Shown here: one piece after another, positions 19,256 to 30,740 of the stretch
How the letters are laid out: every line of letters begins with the position of its first letter
Numbering within the stretch: the first letter of the stretch is position 1
Program-made: the position numbers and the translations under genes
Source of the DNA: Acidimicrobiaceae bacterium
GTDB lineage: Bacteria > Actinomycetota > Acidimicrobiia > Acidimicrobiales > Ilumatobacteraceae
Direction of reading: 5' to 3'
DNA: 64,000 bases
Assembly (NCBI GenBank): GCA_947447175.1
Contig: CANFIM010000004.1
Span: forward strand, 1 to 64,000
The notes under the pieces: generated by a model
Database searches by the model: none
What the model was told of the DNA's origin: nothing
What the model saw: only the letters and a program-made list of their open reading frames with translations

Positions 19256-20680
19256 ATGAGCAACGCCGCATTTTTCGATCTCGATCGAACAATTCTTTCC
19301 GGCGCTTCCGCACATGTCGTGAGTCGCGTGCTTCGCGAAACAGGAGTTGTGAATCGTTCGATTCCGGGCGAATCAGTGTTGTATCAAATCTTCGAAACGT
19401 TCGGCGAAAACTTGCCCTCAATGGTGTTGGGTCGACAAGCCGTGTCGGCAATGCGTGGACACTCTCAACAAGACGTGCGCAACGCAGCTTCTCTTGCTGC
19501 ACCCGATTTGGTGAGCATGCTGCAGCCATATGCGCGCAAAGTCATCGACTCGCATCGTGCAGAAGGTCGCAAGGTTGTTCTTGCAACAACAACTCCACGT
19601 GATCTCATTGAGCCGTTCGCACATCTGGTTGGTTTTGATGATGTGATTGCCACAACGTATGAAGTTGATAGCGAAGGTTTGTACACCGGCTTTCTTGACG
19701 GGCCGTACGTGTGGTCACGTGGAAAGCGCGATGCGGTTGTCGATTGGTCACACAAAAACGAAGTTGACCTCAAGGGTTCGTATGCCTATAGCGACAGCGT
19801 GTTTGATGAACCTTTGCTCGCCACTGTGGGTTTCCCATATTGCGTGAACCCTGATTGGCGATTGCGACTGGTTGCCGCGGCTCGCCGTTGGCCAGTGATG
19901 CATCTCGATGTGCCAATGGGCGTTGCGAAAGTTCCTGTCATCGGACTTGAGGCGCAACAAGCACTCATGAAGTTTGCGCACCCCAGTGTGTTTCCGTATG
20001 CGCGATTCAAAATCAGCGGCACTGAAAATATTCCTCAAGATGGTGCAGCAATTATCTGCGGCAACCATCGCAGTTACTTCGATATTGCTGCCGTTTCGCT
20101 GGCCGTGGCAAAAACTGGTCGGGCCGTTCGCTTCTTGGGAAAGAAAGAAGTATTCGATGCCCCGGTGATTGGCCCACTTGCTGCGGCCTTGGGTGGTATT
20201 CGTGTTGAGCGTGGCACTGGCAGTGACCAGCCACTAGTTGCAGCTACTGAATCGCTTGTTGCGGGTGACCTTGTTGCCATCATGCCGCAGGGCACTATTC
20301 CTCGTGGTCGCGCATTTTTTGATCCGATTCTCAAAGGTCGTTGGGGAGCTGCGCGACTTGCAGCAGAAACTCGCGCGCCAGTAATTCCTGTTGGCATTTG
20401 GGGCACCGAAAAGGTGTGGCCACGTAATGCAAAGTTGCCGAACATCACCAACGTCACCTCGCCACCCGATGTGCTTGTTGTGGTGGGGCCCCCTGTACAA
20501 CTGAGCTACACAGACCCCGATGCAGACACTGCAGCAATCATGTCGGCGATCAGCGCATTGTTGCCACCAGAGGGTCGTGAGTATCGCGAGCCCACAGAAG
20601 ACGAACTGTTGCGCAGTTATCCCTCTAATTACAAAGGAGACCCGAACGCCGAAGATGATCGACGTCCGGGTCTCGATTAA
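19256..20680 (+). CDS. HAD-IB hydrolase / 1-acyl-sn-glycerol-3-phosphate acyltransferase fusion
   Basis: N-terminal FFDLDRTILSGAS HAD motif; C-terminal CGNHRSYFDIAAV (HX4D) and IMPQGTIPRG PlsC motifs. Confidence 0.88.
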   Translation: MSNAAFFDLDRTILSGASAHVVSRVLRETGVVNRSIPGESVLYQIFETFGENLPSMVLGRQAVSAMRGHSQQDVRNAASLAAPDLVSMLQPYARKVIDSHRAEGRKVVLATTTPRDLIEPFAHLVGFDDVIATTYEVDSEGLYTGFLDGPYVWSRGKRDAVVDWSHKNEVDLKGSYAYSDSVFDEPLLATVGFPYCVNPDWRLRLVAAARRWPVMHLDVPMGVAKVPVIGLEAQQALMKFAHPSVFPYARFKISGTENIPQDGAAIICGNHRSYFDIAAVSLAVAKTGRAVRFLGKKEVFDAPVIGPLAAALGGIRVERGTGSDQPLVAATESLVAGDLVAIMPQGTIPRGRAFFDPILKGRWGAARLAAETRAPVIPVGIWGTEKVWPRNAKLPNITNVTSPPDVLVVVGPPVQLSYTDPDADTAAIMSAISALLPPEGREYREPTEDELLRSYPSNYKGDPNAEDDRRPGLD

Positions 20681-20711
20681 GAGAGTTGTGCGCCACTACG
20701 TGGCGAACGAT

Positions 20712-22979
20712 TTACTTCTGGCTTGCAACCTTTGCGCGCACAATGTTCAACGCTGAACCAGCCTTGAACCACTCCACTTGCTCGGGGCTGAATGTGTGCT
20801 TTGCTTCAAAGTCAATGGTGGAACCATCAGCCTTTGTGATGCGGCACTGCATTGGCTTATCGGGCACTGGAGGAAGATTGAGAACGCTGATGCGATCTGA
20901 TTCTTCAATCTTGTTGTAGGTGTCAGGGTCTGAGAAGGTGAGGGGCACAAGGCCTTGCTTCTTCAAGTTTGTTTCGTGAATACGAGCAAACGAGCGAGCA
21001 AAGATCACAACGCCACCGCGGAAACGTGGTTCCATTGCTGCGTGTTCGCGTGATGAACCTTCGCCGTAGTTCTGGTCACCAATTGCGCACCAACGAATGT
21101 TTGCTTTGCTGTAGTTCTTTGCCACGTCTGGGTACAAACGACGCTGACCGTCGGTGATATCAAGACCTTCACCCACTGCTTCGTTGTATGCATTGACTGC
21201 ACCGATGAACAAGTTGCCTGAGATGTTCTCAAGGTGACCGCGGTAGGTGAGCCACTTACCTGCAGCCGAGATGTGGTCGGTGGTGCACTTGCCCTTTGCC
21301 TTCATGAGAACGGGAAGCTCGAGGTAATCCTTGCCGTCCCAAGCGGTGAATGGTTCAAGCAACTGCAAACGATCAGAGGTAGGGCTCACTTCAACGGTGA
21401 TGCCACTGCCGTCTGCTGGGGGAGCAGTGAATGTGTCTTGGCCTGGGTCGTATCCCTTTGCAGGAAGAATGTCGCCGCGAGGAGCATCAAGTTTTACTTC
21501 GGTTCCGTCTGGTGCGGTGATGGTGTCAACCGATGGATCAAAGTCGAGACGACCCGACAACGCAATTGCCATCACGGTGTCGGGGCTTGTTACAAACGAG
21601 AGAGTGTTTGCTGAGCCATCGGCACGCTTTGGGAAGTTGCGGTTGAAAGAGTTCACAATGCTGTTGGGCTTCGCAGTTTTGTCTGCTGCACGCTCCCACT
21701 GACCAATGCAAGGGCCACATGCGTTTGCAAGAACGGTGGCACCAACTGCTTCAAGATCCGCAAGCAAACCGTCACGCTCGATAGTGGCGCGAATCTGCTC
21801 GGACCCCGGTGAGATAAGCAATTCAACTTTCGCCTTCAAGCCCTTTGCAGCAGCTTGACGTGCGATTGATGCAGCACGTGTGATGTCTTCGTAGGAAGAG
21901 TTCGTGCATGAACCAATGAGTGTCGCCGAGACTTCCAATGGCCAATCGTTTTCACGAGCTGCTGCACCAACACCTGCTGCACCAATTTTGTGCGCGCGGT
22001 CTGGTGAGTGTGGTCCGTTGATGAGTGGTGTGAGCTTCGACAAATCAATTTCAATAACTTGGTCGTACTGGGCGCCATCATCGGGGCGAAGGTCGGTAGC
22101 AACCTTGTCGGCCGCAGCTGCAATTGCTTCACGGCCCGTTGCGCGCAAGTAATCACTCATGTTTGTGTCGTATCCGAACACTGAGCAAGTGGCACCAATT
22201 TCTGCACCCATGTTGCAGATAGTGGCCTTGCCTGTTGCAGAGATGCTGTCGGCACCAGGGCCGAAGTATTCAGCAATGGCACCGGTGCCACCTTCCACTG
22301 TGAGTTGGCGCGCAACTTCGAGAATCACGTCTTTGGGGCTGCTCCAACCAGACAATGTGCCGGTGAGTTTGATGCCGATGACCTTTGGCCAACGAACGTT
22401 GAACGGGAAGCCAGTCATCACGTCAACAGCGTCGGCGCCGCCAACACCAATGGCCACCATGCCAAGACCACCAGCGTTGGGTGTGTGGCTATCTGTGCCA
22501 ATCATCATGCCGCCGGGGAACGCGTAGTTTTCGAGAACAACTTGGTGAATGATGCCTGAGCCTGGGCCCCAGAAACCAACGCCGTACTTTGCGCTGACGG
22601 AACGAAGGAAGTCGTACACCTCGCGGTTCACATCGTTTGCATCGCGAAGGTCGAGCTTTGCGCCGGTCTTGGCGAGAATGAGGTGGTCGCAGTGCACGGT
22701 GGAAGGCACTGCTGTTTCTGGCAGACCAGCAGTCATGAATTGCAACAACGCCATCTGGGCTGTTGCATCTTGCATGGCAACACGGTCGGGGTTGAAGTCG
22801 GCGTAGCTGCGGCCGCGCTCCATTTCCTGTGTTGCGGGGTCAACCAAGTGGTTGATGAGAATTTTCTCAGCAAGTGAGAGTGGGCGACCAAGACGCTCAC
22901 GACCCAATTTCGCATTCGCGGTGAGCTTGGCGTACACGCCTTCAACAAGTTCGATCGGGGTTCCAGCGGAAACAGCCAT
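20712..22979 (-). CDS. acnA: Aconitate hydratase
   Basis: [63 protein letters not shown]. Confidence 0.95.
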   Translation of the reverse strand: MAVSAGTPIELVEGVYAKLTANAKLGRERLGRPLSLAEKILINHLVDPATQEMERGRSYADFNPDRVAMQDATAQMALLQFMTAGLPETAVPSTVHCDHLILAKTGAKLDLRDANDVNREVYDFLRSVSAKYGVGFWGPGSGIIHQVVLENYAFPGGMMIGTDSHTPNAGGLGMVAIGVGGADAVDVMTGFPFNVRWPKVIGIKLTGTLSGWSSPKDVILEVARQLTVEGGTGAIAEYFGPGADSISATGKATICNMGAEIGATCSVFGYDTNMSDYLRATGREAIAAAADKVATDLRPDDGAQYDQVIEIDLSKLTPLINGPHSPDRAHKIGAAGVGAAARENDWPLEVSATLIGSCTNSSYEDITRAASIARQAAAKGLKAKVELLISPGSEQIRATIERDGLLADLEAVGATVLANACGPCIGQWERAADKTAKPNSIVNSFNRNFPKRADGSANTLSFVTSPDTVMAIALSGRLDFDPSVDTITAPDGTEVKLDAPRGDILPAKGYDPGQDTFTAPPADGSGITVEVSPTSDRLQLLEPFTAWDGKDYLELPVLMKAKGKCTTDHISAAGKWLTYRGHLENISGNLFIGAVNAYNEAVGEGLDITDGQRRLYPDVAKNYSKANIRWCAIGDQNYGEGSSREHAAMEPRFRGGVVIFARSFARIHETNLKKQGLVPLTFSDPDTYNKIEESDRISVLNLPPVPDKPMQCRITKADGSTIDFEAKHTFSPEQVEWFKAGSALNIVRAKVASQK

Positions 22980-23025
22980 GGGGGCCAACCTTTCGTGGTG
23001 CAAGTAAGACTTGCTTTTCTTCTCT

Positions 23026-23049
23026 ATGTATACAACTCTAATACAAGTG
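23026..23049 (+). promoter_or_regulatory. Putative GntR operator ATGTATACAACTCTAATACAAGTG
   Basis: Overlaps the gntR start codon and lies in the acnA leader/promoter region; 19/24 match to the site upstream of icd. Confidence 0.55.
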
Positions 23050-23778
23050 AGAACCATCCGCTACCACCAGATCGCCGAAGAGGTGAAGGGCCGCATTTTG
23101 TCGGGCGCCTACGCCTCGGGACGTTTGTTGCCCAGCGAATCGGAGTTATCCGCAGAGTTCAACGTGAGTCGAGTGACCGTTCGTCGTGCATTGGAAATTC
23201 TGCGCGAGGAAGGGCTTGCTGATTCTCGTCAAGGGTTTGGTTGGTTCGTTGCGGGGGAGACAGTGCGTCAACCCCTGGCGCGTTTGGCCACCATCGAGGA
23301 ACAAATGCGTAACTCTGGCGCGTCACCAGAACGTCACATTCTGGAATTCGCCTTCGAAGAAGCCCCGCGTGATGTGGCAAATGCATTGGGCACCACAAAT
23401 GTACTGCGTGTGAAACGAGTGAATTTGTCTGATGGTCAACCGTTCGCCATTGTCACAGTGTGGTGTGCAGCAGATCGCGGTCAGCACTTGTCTCGTGCCG
23501 ATGTTGAACGCTCACCGTTTTATGAATTGCTCGATGTTCCCCTTGCTGGTGCAACACAAACAATTGGTGCAGATGCCGCAACTGCTGATGAAGCGGAGTT
23601 GCTCAACATTCCGGTGGGGTCACCTGTGTTGCAATGTCAACGCACCACAACAAGCACCAACGGCGACACGGTATTGGTGTCGCGACACGTGTTTCCTGCG
23701 CACCGCACAGAGTTCGTGGTCGATTTGCCGTTCGTGGACCAATCAATCGCACCAAGCGGTTTGCGTCTCGTTGATTAG
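23047..23778 (+). CDS. GntR-family (HutC/UTRA type) transcriptional regulator
   Basis: [65 protein letters not shown]; divergent from acnA. Confidence 0.9.
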   Translation: MRTIRYHQIAEEVKGRILSGAYASGRLLPSESELSAEFNVSRVTVRRALEILREEGLADSRQGFGWFVAGETVRQPLARLATIEEQMRNSGASPERHILEFAFEEAPRDVANALGTTNVLRVKRVNLSDGQPFAIVTVWCAADRGQHLSRADVERSPFYELLDVPLAGATQTIGADAATADEAELLNIPVGSPVLQCQRTTTSTNGDTVLVSRHVFPAHRTEFVVDLPFVDQSIAPSGLRLVD

Positions 23779-24482
23779 GCGAGGAACTGCTTACGCCATG
23801 CTTCGTCGTCTTTGACGAGGCCGGCGCGAATGGCCTCAAGCACTGGCTCGCGAAGTCGTTTCTTGCTCACCGCATGTGCCATTGCATTCAACCCGCTGGT
23901 TGATTGCGCAAATGCCATTGCAGTGTTCATCAGTTCCGTTTCGTCAACAATTACGTCGATCACGCCGTTTTGTGCGGCGTTTTCTGGGGTGAACACTTCA
24001 GCAAGAAGAATTGCACGTGACACAGCCGTTGGTGTGAGGCGTTGCTTCAAAATCTCAATGGTGGAGAACGGCATGGCCATGCCAATGGCTACTTCGTTCG
24101 CGGTGTAACGGAATTTTCCATTGACACCAATGCGGTAATCGCACGACTGCAACAAGAAGATTCCCATTGCGATTGCATGACCAGGGCATGCAGCGATGAC
24201 AGGTGTGGGGAAGGAGAGAAGGCGAATAGCTAATTCGAGTCCGCCGTTCAACATGTCAACGGTGGGTTGACCGCCTGCAGCAATTGTCTTGAGGTCGAAA
24301 CCAGCCGAGAGAAACCCTGGGCGTCCGGTGAAAATGACGGGCACCTTGTCGGCTTCTGCTTTGTCGAGAGCCGCATTGATGTCGTTTTGCATCGCCATTG
24401 AAATTGCATTGGCTTTGCCGTCGTCCATGGTGATGATGCCAACACCATCACGCAGTTCGTATGTAGCGAGCGAATCGCTCAT
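23775..24482 (-). CDS. Enoyl-CoA hydratase/isomerase family protein
   Basis: GVGIITMDDGKANAISMAM, crotonase fold signature. Confidence 0.88.
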   Translation of the reverse strand: MSDSLATYELRDGVGIITMDDGKANAISMAMQNDINAALDKAEADKVPVIFTGRPGFLSAGFDLKTIAAGGQPTVDMLNGGLELAIRLLSFPTPVIAACPGHAIAMGIFLLQSCDYRIGVNGKFRYTANEVAIGMAMPFSTIEILKQRLTPTAVSRAILLAEVFTPENAAQNGVIDVIVDETELMNTAMAFAQSTSGLNAMAHAVSKKRLREPVLEAIRAGLVKDDEAWRKQFLA

Positions 24483-24486
24483 GGCG

Positions 24487-25134
24487 CTACCACTTGTCCC
24501 AGTGGAGAACCTTGCTGAGTGGCTCGCGCTTCGCAGGCTTGAACTCAGTACCGATTGTGTATGCGATAGGGAAGAGTCCGCCTTGAGTGATCTTGTCGTA
24601 GGGAATGCCGAGCAAGTCAGCTGCTTCTTTTTCGCCATCGTTCATGAGGTGGATGGTTGTCCATGCAGAACCCATTGCGCGTTCGCGCAACGCAAGCATG
24701 AAGCTCCACACTGCAGGAAGCAATGAGCCCCATGCGCCAGCGCCCGCAAATGCTGGCAAGTTGTCGAGACGACCATCGATGCATGGAATCATGAGAAGGG
24801 GAGCCTTCTCGAAGTTTTCTGCAAGGAACGTTGCTGAGTCGCGCACAAGTGGCATGCGCTCGCCACGTGAATCGCCGGCTGCAAATTCACGACCGGGCAT
24901 GTTCGCATAGAGCGCCCAGTTCTTGCGATAGATGTCGGCAAGTGCTTTCTTCTTGGCGGCATCTTCGATGATGATCCAGTGCCAGCCCTGGCTGTTTGAG
25001 CCAGTGGGGGCCTGCAGCGCAATTTCAAGGCACTCTTCAACAATGGCGCGCTCAACAGGCTTGTCGAAATCAAGGCGCTTGCGCACCGAGCGTGTGGTCT
25101 TCAGTACTTCGTCGGCAGAGAGGTTCAAATTCAT
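24487..25134 (-). CDS. Nitroreductase family protein
   Basis: TTRSVRKRLDFDKPVERAIVEECLEIALQAPTGSNSQGWHWIIIED. Confidence 0.9.
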   Translation of the reverse strand: MNLNLSADEVLKTTRSVRKRLDFDKPVERAIVEECLEIALQAPTGSNSQGWHWIIIEDAAKKKALADIYRKNWALYANMPGREFAAGDSRGERMPLVRDSATFLAENFEKAPLLMIPCIDGRLDNLPAFAGAGAWGSLLPAVWSFMLALRERAMGSAWTTIHLMNDGEKEAADLLGIPYDKITQGGLFPIAYTIGTEFKPAKREPLSKVLHWDKW

Positions 25135-25196
25135 GGTGGGCAGTCTGCCATGCGTCGGGTGCGATTCGTCACTCGAACATCTGACAAACTGACCAC

Positions 25197-26015
25197 ATGA
25201 GCGACAGAGTCACAATCAATATTTCCGATGGCATCGCCGATGTGCGTTTCAACCGTGCTGACAAGCGCAACGCCCTAGATGGCGCTCAGTTCCAGGCCAT
25301 CGTTGATGCTGGTGAATCCCTGAAGACGAACAAGAAGGTGCGCGTTGTTGTGCTTTCAGGTGAAGGTGCATCGTTCTGCGCTGGCCTTGACCTTGCATCA
25401 ATGGGTGCAATGGCTGGGGGCGGCGAGCGCGACTCCGGCGAGAAGCAACCATCGGCATCCGACATGGAAGATGGTCGCATCACTCACCTCGGTCAGCAAT
25501 CGGCATGGGTATGGCAAGAAGTGCCAGTGCCCGTGATTGCAGCAGTTCATGGTCATGCTCTTGGTGGCGGTTGCCAAATTGCGTTGGGTGCTGACATTCG
25601 CATTGCTCACCCCGACACCAAGTTCTCCGTGCGCGAAACATATTGGGGTCTCGTACCCGACATGGCTGGCACAGTTCTCATGCAGGGCCTTGTGCGCCCG
25701 GACATTATGAAAGACATCGTGATGTCTGCTCGCATCTTTGATGGTCGCGAAGCACACGAAATCGGCATTGTGACTCGCTTGTCGGAGACTCCACGTGACG
25801 ATGCCTTTGCTTATGCCAACGAAATCGTGAAGCGCAGCCCCGACGCCGTGCGTGGCGCCAAAGAACTCTTGAACCGTCTCACCATGGATTTTGCAGCCGC
25901 CCAGTTCGCTGCTGAGCGTCGCATTATCGGCAGCCTCATCGGCGGTCATAACCAGCGTGAGTCTGTAATGAGCGACTTCGAAAAGCGCGCTCCGAACTAC
26001 GTCGACCCCAAATAG
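25197..26015 (+). CDS. Enoyl-CoA hydratase/crotonase family protein
   Basis: VRFNRADKRNALDGAQF, GEGASFCAGLDLASMG, AAVHGHALGGGCQIALGADIRIAHPD. Confidence 0.9.
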   Translation: MSDRVTINISDGIADVRFNRADKRNALDGAQFQAIVDAGESLKTNKKVRVVVLSGEGASFCAGLDLASMGAMAGGGERDSGEKQPSASDMEDGRITHLGQQSAWVWQEVPVPVIAAVHGHALGGGCQIALGADIRIAHPDTKFSVRETYWGLVPDMAGTVLMQGLVRPDIMKDIVMSARIFDGREAHEIGIVTRLSETPRDDAFAYANEIVKRSPDAVRGAKELLNRLTMDFAAAQFAAERRIIGSLIGGHNQRESVMSDFEKRAPNYVDPK

Positions 26016-26168
26016 GGGCATCTTGCCCTGGTGGGGCAATTAATTCCTTTGTGTGTAAGGCCGAAAGTAGGTAGCGTGGCTACTTGCTCGGGTCAGCGTC
26101 GCCCCGGGAGAACATCTTGAATTCTCCGCCGTGCCATTGGCCCGGTTCCTAGAAGGACTTGACGCATC

Positions 26169-29100
26169 ATGAACCCAGACCTCCCCGTGGCCCATGGCCT
26201 GTATGACCCACGCTTTGAACACGACGCATGTGGTGTTTCATTTGTAGCGAACATCAAGGGCATCAAGAGCCGTGAAATTGTCACGCTTGGTCTCACTGCT
26301 CTCACCAACATGGAGCACCGCGGTGCAACAGGTGCAGAAGCAGAAACTGGTGACGGCGCCGGCATTCTCATTCAGGTGCCCGATGCGTTCTTCCGTGCAG
26401 TGGTGCCGTTCGAATTGCCTGCAGCAGGTTCATACGCAACAGGTATGGGTTTCTTGCCGCAAGCTGAGGCAGATGTCGATACTGCCATTGCAACGGTGGA
26501 AAAGATTGTTGCCGAAGAAGGACTTCGTCCACTTGGCTGGCGCGATGTTCCGGTGAACCCTTCGTGCCTTGGCGCATCTGCTCTTGCTGTGATGCCAACG
26601 TTTAAGCAGTTCTTTGTTGATGATCCACAGGGTGCTGCCGGTATTGACCTTGATCGCAAGTTGTTTATTGTTCGCAAGCGCATTGAGCATGAACTCACTG
26701 GCACCATGCGCACGTATTTCCCGTCGTTGTCGGCTCGTACGTATGTGTACAAGGGCATGCTCACCACGCCGGAGTTGGAAGAATTTTTCTACGACCTCTC
26801 GGACGACCGTATGGAATCTGCTCTTGCACTTGTGCACAGCCGTTTCTCCACCAACACATTCCCCTCGTGGCCTTTGGCTCACCCGTACCGCTTCATTGCG
26901 CACAACGGTGAAATCAATACAGTGCAAGGCAACCGCAACTGGATGCGCACTCGTGAGGCGTTGTTGCAGAGCGACCTCATTCCTGGTCTCGATCGCGCAT
27001 TCCCTATTTGTGAACCAGGCATGAGTGACTCGGCAAGCTTCGACGAAGTGTTGGAACTGTTGCACCTTGCGGGTCGTTCATTACCGCATGCACTTCTCAT
27101 GATGATTCCTGAGGCGTGGGAAAACAACGACCGCATGGATCCACGCAAGCGTGCGTTCTATCAATTCCACGCATCGATGATGGAGCCATGGGATGGCCCT
27201 GCCGACGTGTGCTTCACCGACGGAACTCTCATTGGTGCGGTGCTTGACCGCAATGGTTTGCGCCCAGGCCGTTACTGGGTGACCAGCGATGGATTTGTGG
27301 TGTTGGCGAGCGAAGCAGGCGTGCTTGATATTGATCAGTCACGCATTGTGCGCAAGGGCCGCATGCAGCCTGGCCGCATGTTCCTTATCGACACAGAACA
27401 AGGTCGTTTAATCGACGACGATGAAATCAAGTTGCAGCTGGCATCTGAGCATCCGTACGCAGAGTGGTTGGAACAGGGTCTCACCCAACTCGACGATCTA
27501 GTTGAGCGCGAACACGTGGTGCACAGCCACGACAGTGTGTTGCGTCGTCAGCAAATGTTTGGGTACACCGAAGAAGAACTCAAAGTCATTCTTGCTCCCA
27601 CCGCTCGCACCGGAACAGAGCCATTGGGCTCAATGGGTACAGATACACCTATCGCTGTGTTGTCTGACCGCTCACGTTTGTTGTTCGACTACTTCCAACA
27701 GTTGTTTGCTCAAGTAACAAACCCGCCACTTGACGCCATTCGCGAAGAAGTGGTTACTTCCGTGGGTACGGGAGTTGGTCCTGAAGCCAACTTGTTGGCG
27801 CCTGGTCCTGATAGCTGTCGTCAGTTGTCGTTGCCATTCCCCATTCTTGATAACGACGAACTTGCAAAAATCATTCATATCAACGAAGAGGGCACGCATG
27901 GCCATCTCGCAACGCATGTAGTGAGTGGTTTGTATCGCGTTGCCGAAGGTGGCGCCGGCATGCGCGCAGCTCTCGACAAGGTTCGCGCAGAAGTTGCAGA
28001 GGCAATCGACAATGGTGCGCGCATCATTGTGTTGTCTGACCGCAACTCCGACGAAGTGTTTGCACCAATTCCATCGTTGCTCATGACTAGTGCGGTTCAC
28101 CACTTCCTTATTCGTGAGAAGCGCCGCACACAGGTGGGTCTCATTGTTGAATGTGGCGATGCGCGTGAAGTGCACCACATGGCATTGCTCATTGGCTTTG
28201 GCGCGGGTGCAATCAACCCGTACCTTGCATTTGAAACCATCGAATACATGATCGCCACCAACGATGGTGATGGCGCATACATGTTGGGTGGCGTTGATGC
28301 CCACAAGGCAATCAAGAACTACATCAAGGCATCTGGAAAAGGTGTTCTGAAGGTCATGTCGAAGATGGGCGTTTCAACGGTGGCTTCGTACACCGGCGCA
28401 CAGATCTTCGAAGCGATTGGTTTGGCACAGGATTTGGTGGAGGAATTCTTCACCGGCACCGTGTCGCGCCTGGGCGGAATTGGTCTCGATGAAATTGCAG
28501 CTGAAGTGGCATCACGTCATGCAACAGCGCACCCATCACGTCCTGATTTGCGCGCACACCGCAAGTTAGAACTCGGCGGCGAGTACCAGTGGCGTCGTGA
28601 AGGCGAATACCACTTGTTCAACCCTGAAACTGTGTACCGCTTGCAACATGCAACACGTAGTGGTCGATATGACGTGTTCAAGCAATACACAGCAGCGGTG
28701 GACGATCAGTCGCAACGCTTGGCAACTTTGCGTGGTTTGTTTGAATTGCGTACCGATGCACGTCCTGCAATTTCCATCGATGAAGTAGAGCCAGTTTCCG
28801 AAATCGTGAAGCGATTCTCTACAGGCGCAATGAGCTACGGCTCCATTTCGGCTGAAGCACACGAAACACTGGCGATTGCAATGAACCGCATCGGTGGTAA
28901 GAGCAACACAGGCGAAGGCGGCGAAGATCCCGAGCGATTCGTGCCAATGGCGAACGGTGATTCGAAGCGTTCTGCCATTAAGCAGGTTGCCTCTGGTCGT
29001 TTCGGTGTGACCAGCGATTACTTGGTGAACTCCGACGACATTCAAATCAAGATGGCGCAAGGTGCAAAGCCTGGTGAAGGTGGACAGTTACCTGGACACA

Positions 29101-30740
29101 AGGTGTATCCGTGGGTTGCAAAGACACGTCACTCAACCCCTGGCGTGGGCTTGATTAGCCCACCGCCGCACCACGACATCTATTCCATTGAAGACCTCAA
29201 GCAACTGATTCACGACTTGAAGAACGCCAACCCACTTGCACGTGTGCATGTGAAGTTGGTGGCCGAGGTTGGAGTCGGCACCGTTGCCGCAGGTGTCAGC
29301 AAGGCAAAGGCCGACGTTGTGCTTATCTCGGGTCACGATGGTGGAACTGGAGCATCTCCACTCACATCGCTGAAGCACGCCGGTGCACCATGGGAACTAG
29401 GTCTTGCAGAAGCACAACAGACTCTCATGCTCAACGGTTTGCGTGACCGCATTGTTGTACAGGCCGACGGCCAAATGAAGACAGGGCGTGACGTGGTGAT
29501 TGCTGCGTTGTTGGGTGCTGAAGAATTTGGTTTCGCCACAGCACCACTGGTGGTGAGTGGCTGCATCATGATGCGCGTGTGTCACCTGGATACATGCCCC
29601 GTGGGCATTGCTACGCAGAACCCCACGTTGCGTTCACGATTCTCTGGCAAGCCAGAGTTCGTTGTGAACTTTATGGAGTACATCGCAGAAGAAGTACGTG
29701 AATATCTGGCCGCACTCGGCTTCCGCACATTGCAAGAAGCAGTGGGACATGTGGAAATGATTGATCCTCGCAAGGCTGTTGATCATTGGAAGGCACAGGG
29801 TCTCGATATTTCGCCAATCCTTGCTGTGCCACAGAACCCATATAACTCAACGCCATTCAATTCGATTGGCCAAGATCACGGTTTAGGCGATGCGCTCGAC
29901 AACGATCTGATTGTGCATGCAAGCGCAGCAATTGCTGATGCAAAGCCAGTACAAATCACCATGCCCATCAAAAATGTGAACCGCACAGTGGGCACCATGT
30001 TGGGTAACGCGGTGACTCGTGCATGGGGCGGCGCCGGCCTTCCCGATGGCACCATCAAGATTCACTTCACTGGTTCTGCAGGTCAAAGCTTCGGTGCTTT
30101 CGTTCCTGCAGGAATTGAAATGCGCCTCGAAGGTGATGGCAATGACTTCGTGGGCAAGGGCCTCTCGGGCGGACGCATCATTGTGCATCCACACCGTGAA
30201 GCAACTCTTGTGGCCGAAGAGAACGTGATTGCAGGAAATGTCATTGGCTACGGAGCTACGAGTGGAGAAATCTTCTTGCGCGGCACCGTAGGCGAACGCT
30301 TCTGCGTGCGTAACTCTGGCGCTACTGCAGTAGTGGAAGGCGTGGGCGACCACGCATGTGAATACATGACAGGTGGGCGAGTAGTTGTACTTGGTGCAAC
30401 AGGTCGCAACTTTGCCGCCGGTATGTCGGGTGGTATTGCATATGTGTATGACCCAGATGGGGCACTTGCATCGAACATGAACTACGAGATGGTGGAACTT
30501 GAACATGTGAGTGGCGAAGACGAAGAATGGTTGCGCAGCACCATTGAACGTCATCGTGAATTCACTGGTTCCACTGTTGCAGAGAGTGTTCTCAATGCAT
30601 GGACAGTGGAAGTTTCTAGCTTCCGCAAAGTAATGCCACGTGACTACAAGAAGGTGCTCAACGTTCTTGCAGCCGCAAAGGCCGAAGGTTTAGACGAAGA
30701 AGCGACAGCAAACAAAGTGATGGAGGCCGCCCGTGGGTGA
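26169..30740 (+). CDS. gltB: Glutamate synthase large subunit
   Basis: 1523 aa; [17 protein letters not shown]-terminal amidotransferase Cys, [31 protein letters not shown]-terminal GXGXG repeats. Confidence 0.97.
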   Translation: MNPDLPVAHGLYDPRFEHDACGVSFVANIKGIKSREIVTLGLTALTNMEHRGATGAEAETGDGAGILIQVPDAFFRAVVPFELPAAGSYATGMGFLPQAEADVDTAIATVEKIVAEEGLRPLGWRDVPVNPSCLGASALAVMPTFKQFFVDDPQGAAGIDLDRKLFIVRKRIEHELTGTMRTYFPSLSARTYVYKGMLTTPELEEFFYDLSDDRMESALALVHSRFSTNTFPSWPLAHPYRFIAHNGEINTVQGNRNWMRTREALLQSDLIPGLDRAFPICEPGMSDSASFDEVLELLHLAGRSLPHALLMMIPEAWENNDRMDPRKRAFYQFHASMMEPWDGPADVCFTDGTLIGAVLDRNGLRPGRYWVTSDGFVVLASEAGVLDIDQSRIVRKGRMQPGRMFLIDTEQGRLIDDDEIKLQLASEHPYAEWLEQGLTQLDDLVEREHVVHSHDSVLRRQQMFGYTEEELKVILAPTARTGTEPLGSMGTDTPIAVLSDRSRLLFDYFQQLFAQVTNPPLDAIREEVVTSVGTGVGPEANLLAPGPDSCRQLSLPFPILDNDELAKIIHINEEGTHGHLATHVVSGLYRVAEGGAGMRAALDKVRAEVAEAIDNGARIIVLSDRNSDEVFAPIPSLLMTSAVHHFLIREKRRTQVGLIVECGDAREVHHMALLIGFGAGAINPYLAFETIEYMIATNDGDGAYMLGGVDAHKAIKNYIKASGKGVLKVMSKMGVSTVASYTGAQIFEAIGLAQDLVEEFFTGTVSRLGGIGLDEIAAEVASRHATAHPSRPDLRAHRKLELGGEYQWRREGEYHLFNPETVYRLQHATRSGRYDVFKQYTAAVDDQSQRLATLRGLFELRTDARPAISIDEVEPVSEIVKRFSTGAMSYGSISAEAHETLAIAMNRIGGKSNTGEGGEDPERFVPMANGDSKRSAIKQVASGRFGVTSDYLVNSDDIQIKMAQGAKPGEGGQLPGHKVYPWVAKTRHSTPGVGLISPPPHHDIYSIEDLKQLIHDLKNANPLARVHVKLVAEVGVGTVAAGVSKAKADVVLISGHDGGTGASPLTSLKHAGAPWELGLAEAQQTLMLNGLRDRIVVQADGQMKTGRDVVIAALLGAEEFGFATAPLVVSGCIMMRVCHLDTCPVGIATQNPTLRSRFSGKPEFVVNFMEYIAEEVREYLAALGFRTLQEAVGHVEMIDPRKAVDHWKAQGLDISPILAVPQNPYNSTPFNSIGQDHGLGDALDNDLIVHASAAIADAKPVQITMPIKNVNRTVGTMLGNAVTRAWGGAGLPDGTIKIHFTGSAGQSFGAFVPAGIEMRLEGDGNDFVGKGLSGGRIIVHPHREATLVAEENVIAGNVIGYGATSGEIFLRGTVGERFCVRNSGATAVVEGVGDHACEYMTGGRVVVLGATGRNFAAGMSGGIAYVYDPDGALASNMNYEMVELEHVSGEDEEWLRSTIERHREFTGSTVAESVLNAWTVEVSSFRKVMPRDYKKVLNVLAAAKAEGLDEEATANKVMEAARG

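Noticed and set aside
18982-19602. 206-aa ORF across the LysR/HAD-PlsC gap
   Set aside because: Ser/Arg-rich translation, overlaps HAD-PlsC in another frame, no start signal
26023-26039. TTGCCC-TGGTG-GGGCAA as a terminator after the crotonase gene
   Set aside because: Short stem with no proper T tract; too weak to call
29883-30554. 223-aa ORF antisense to gltB
   Set aside because: Lies fully within a strongly conserved gltB C-terminal region; no coding character
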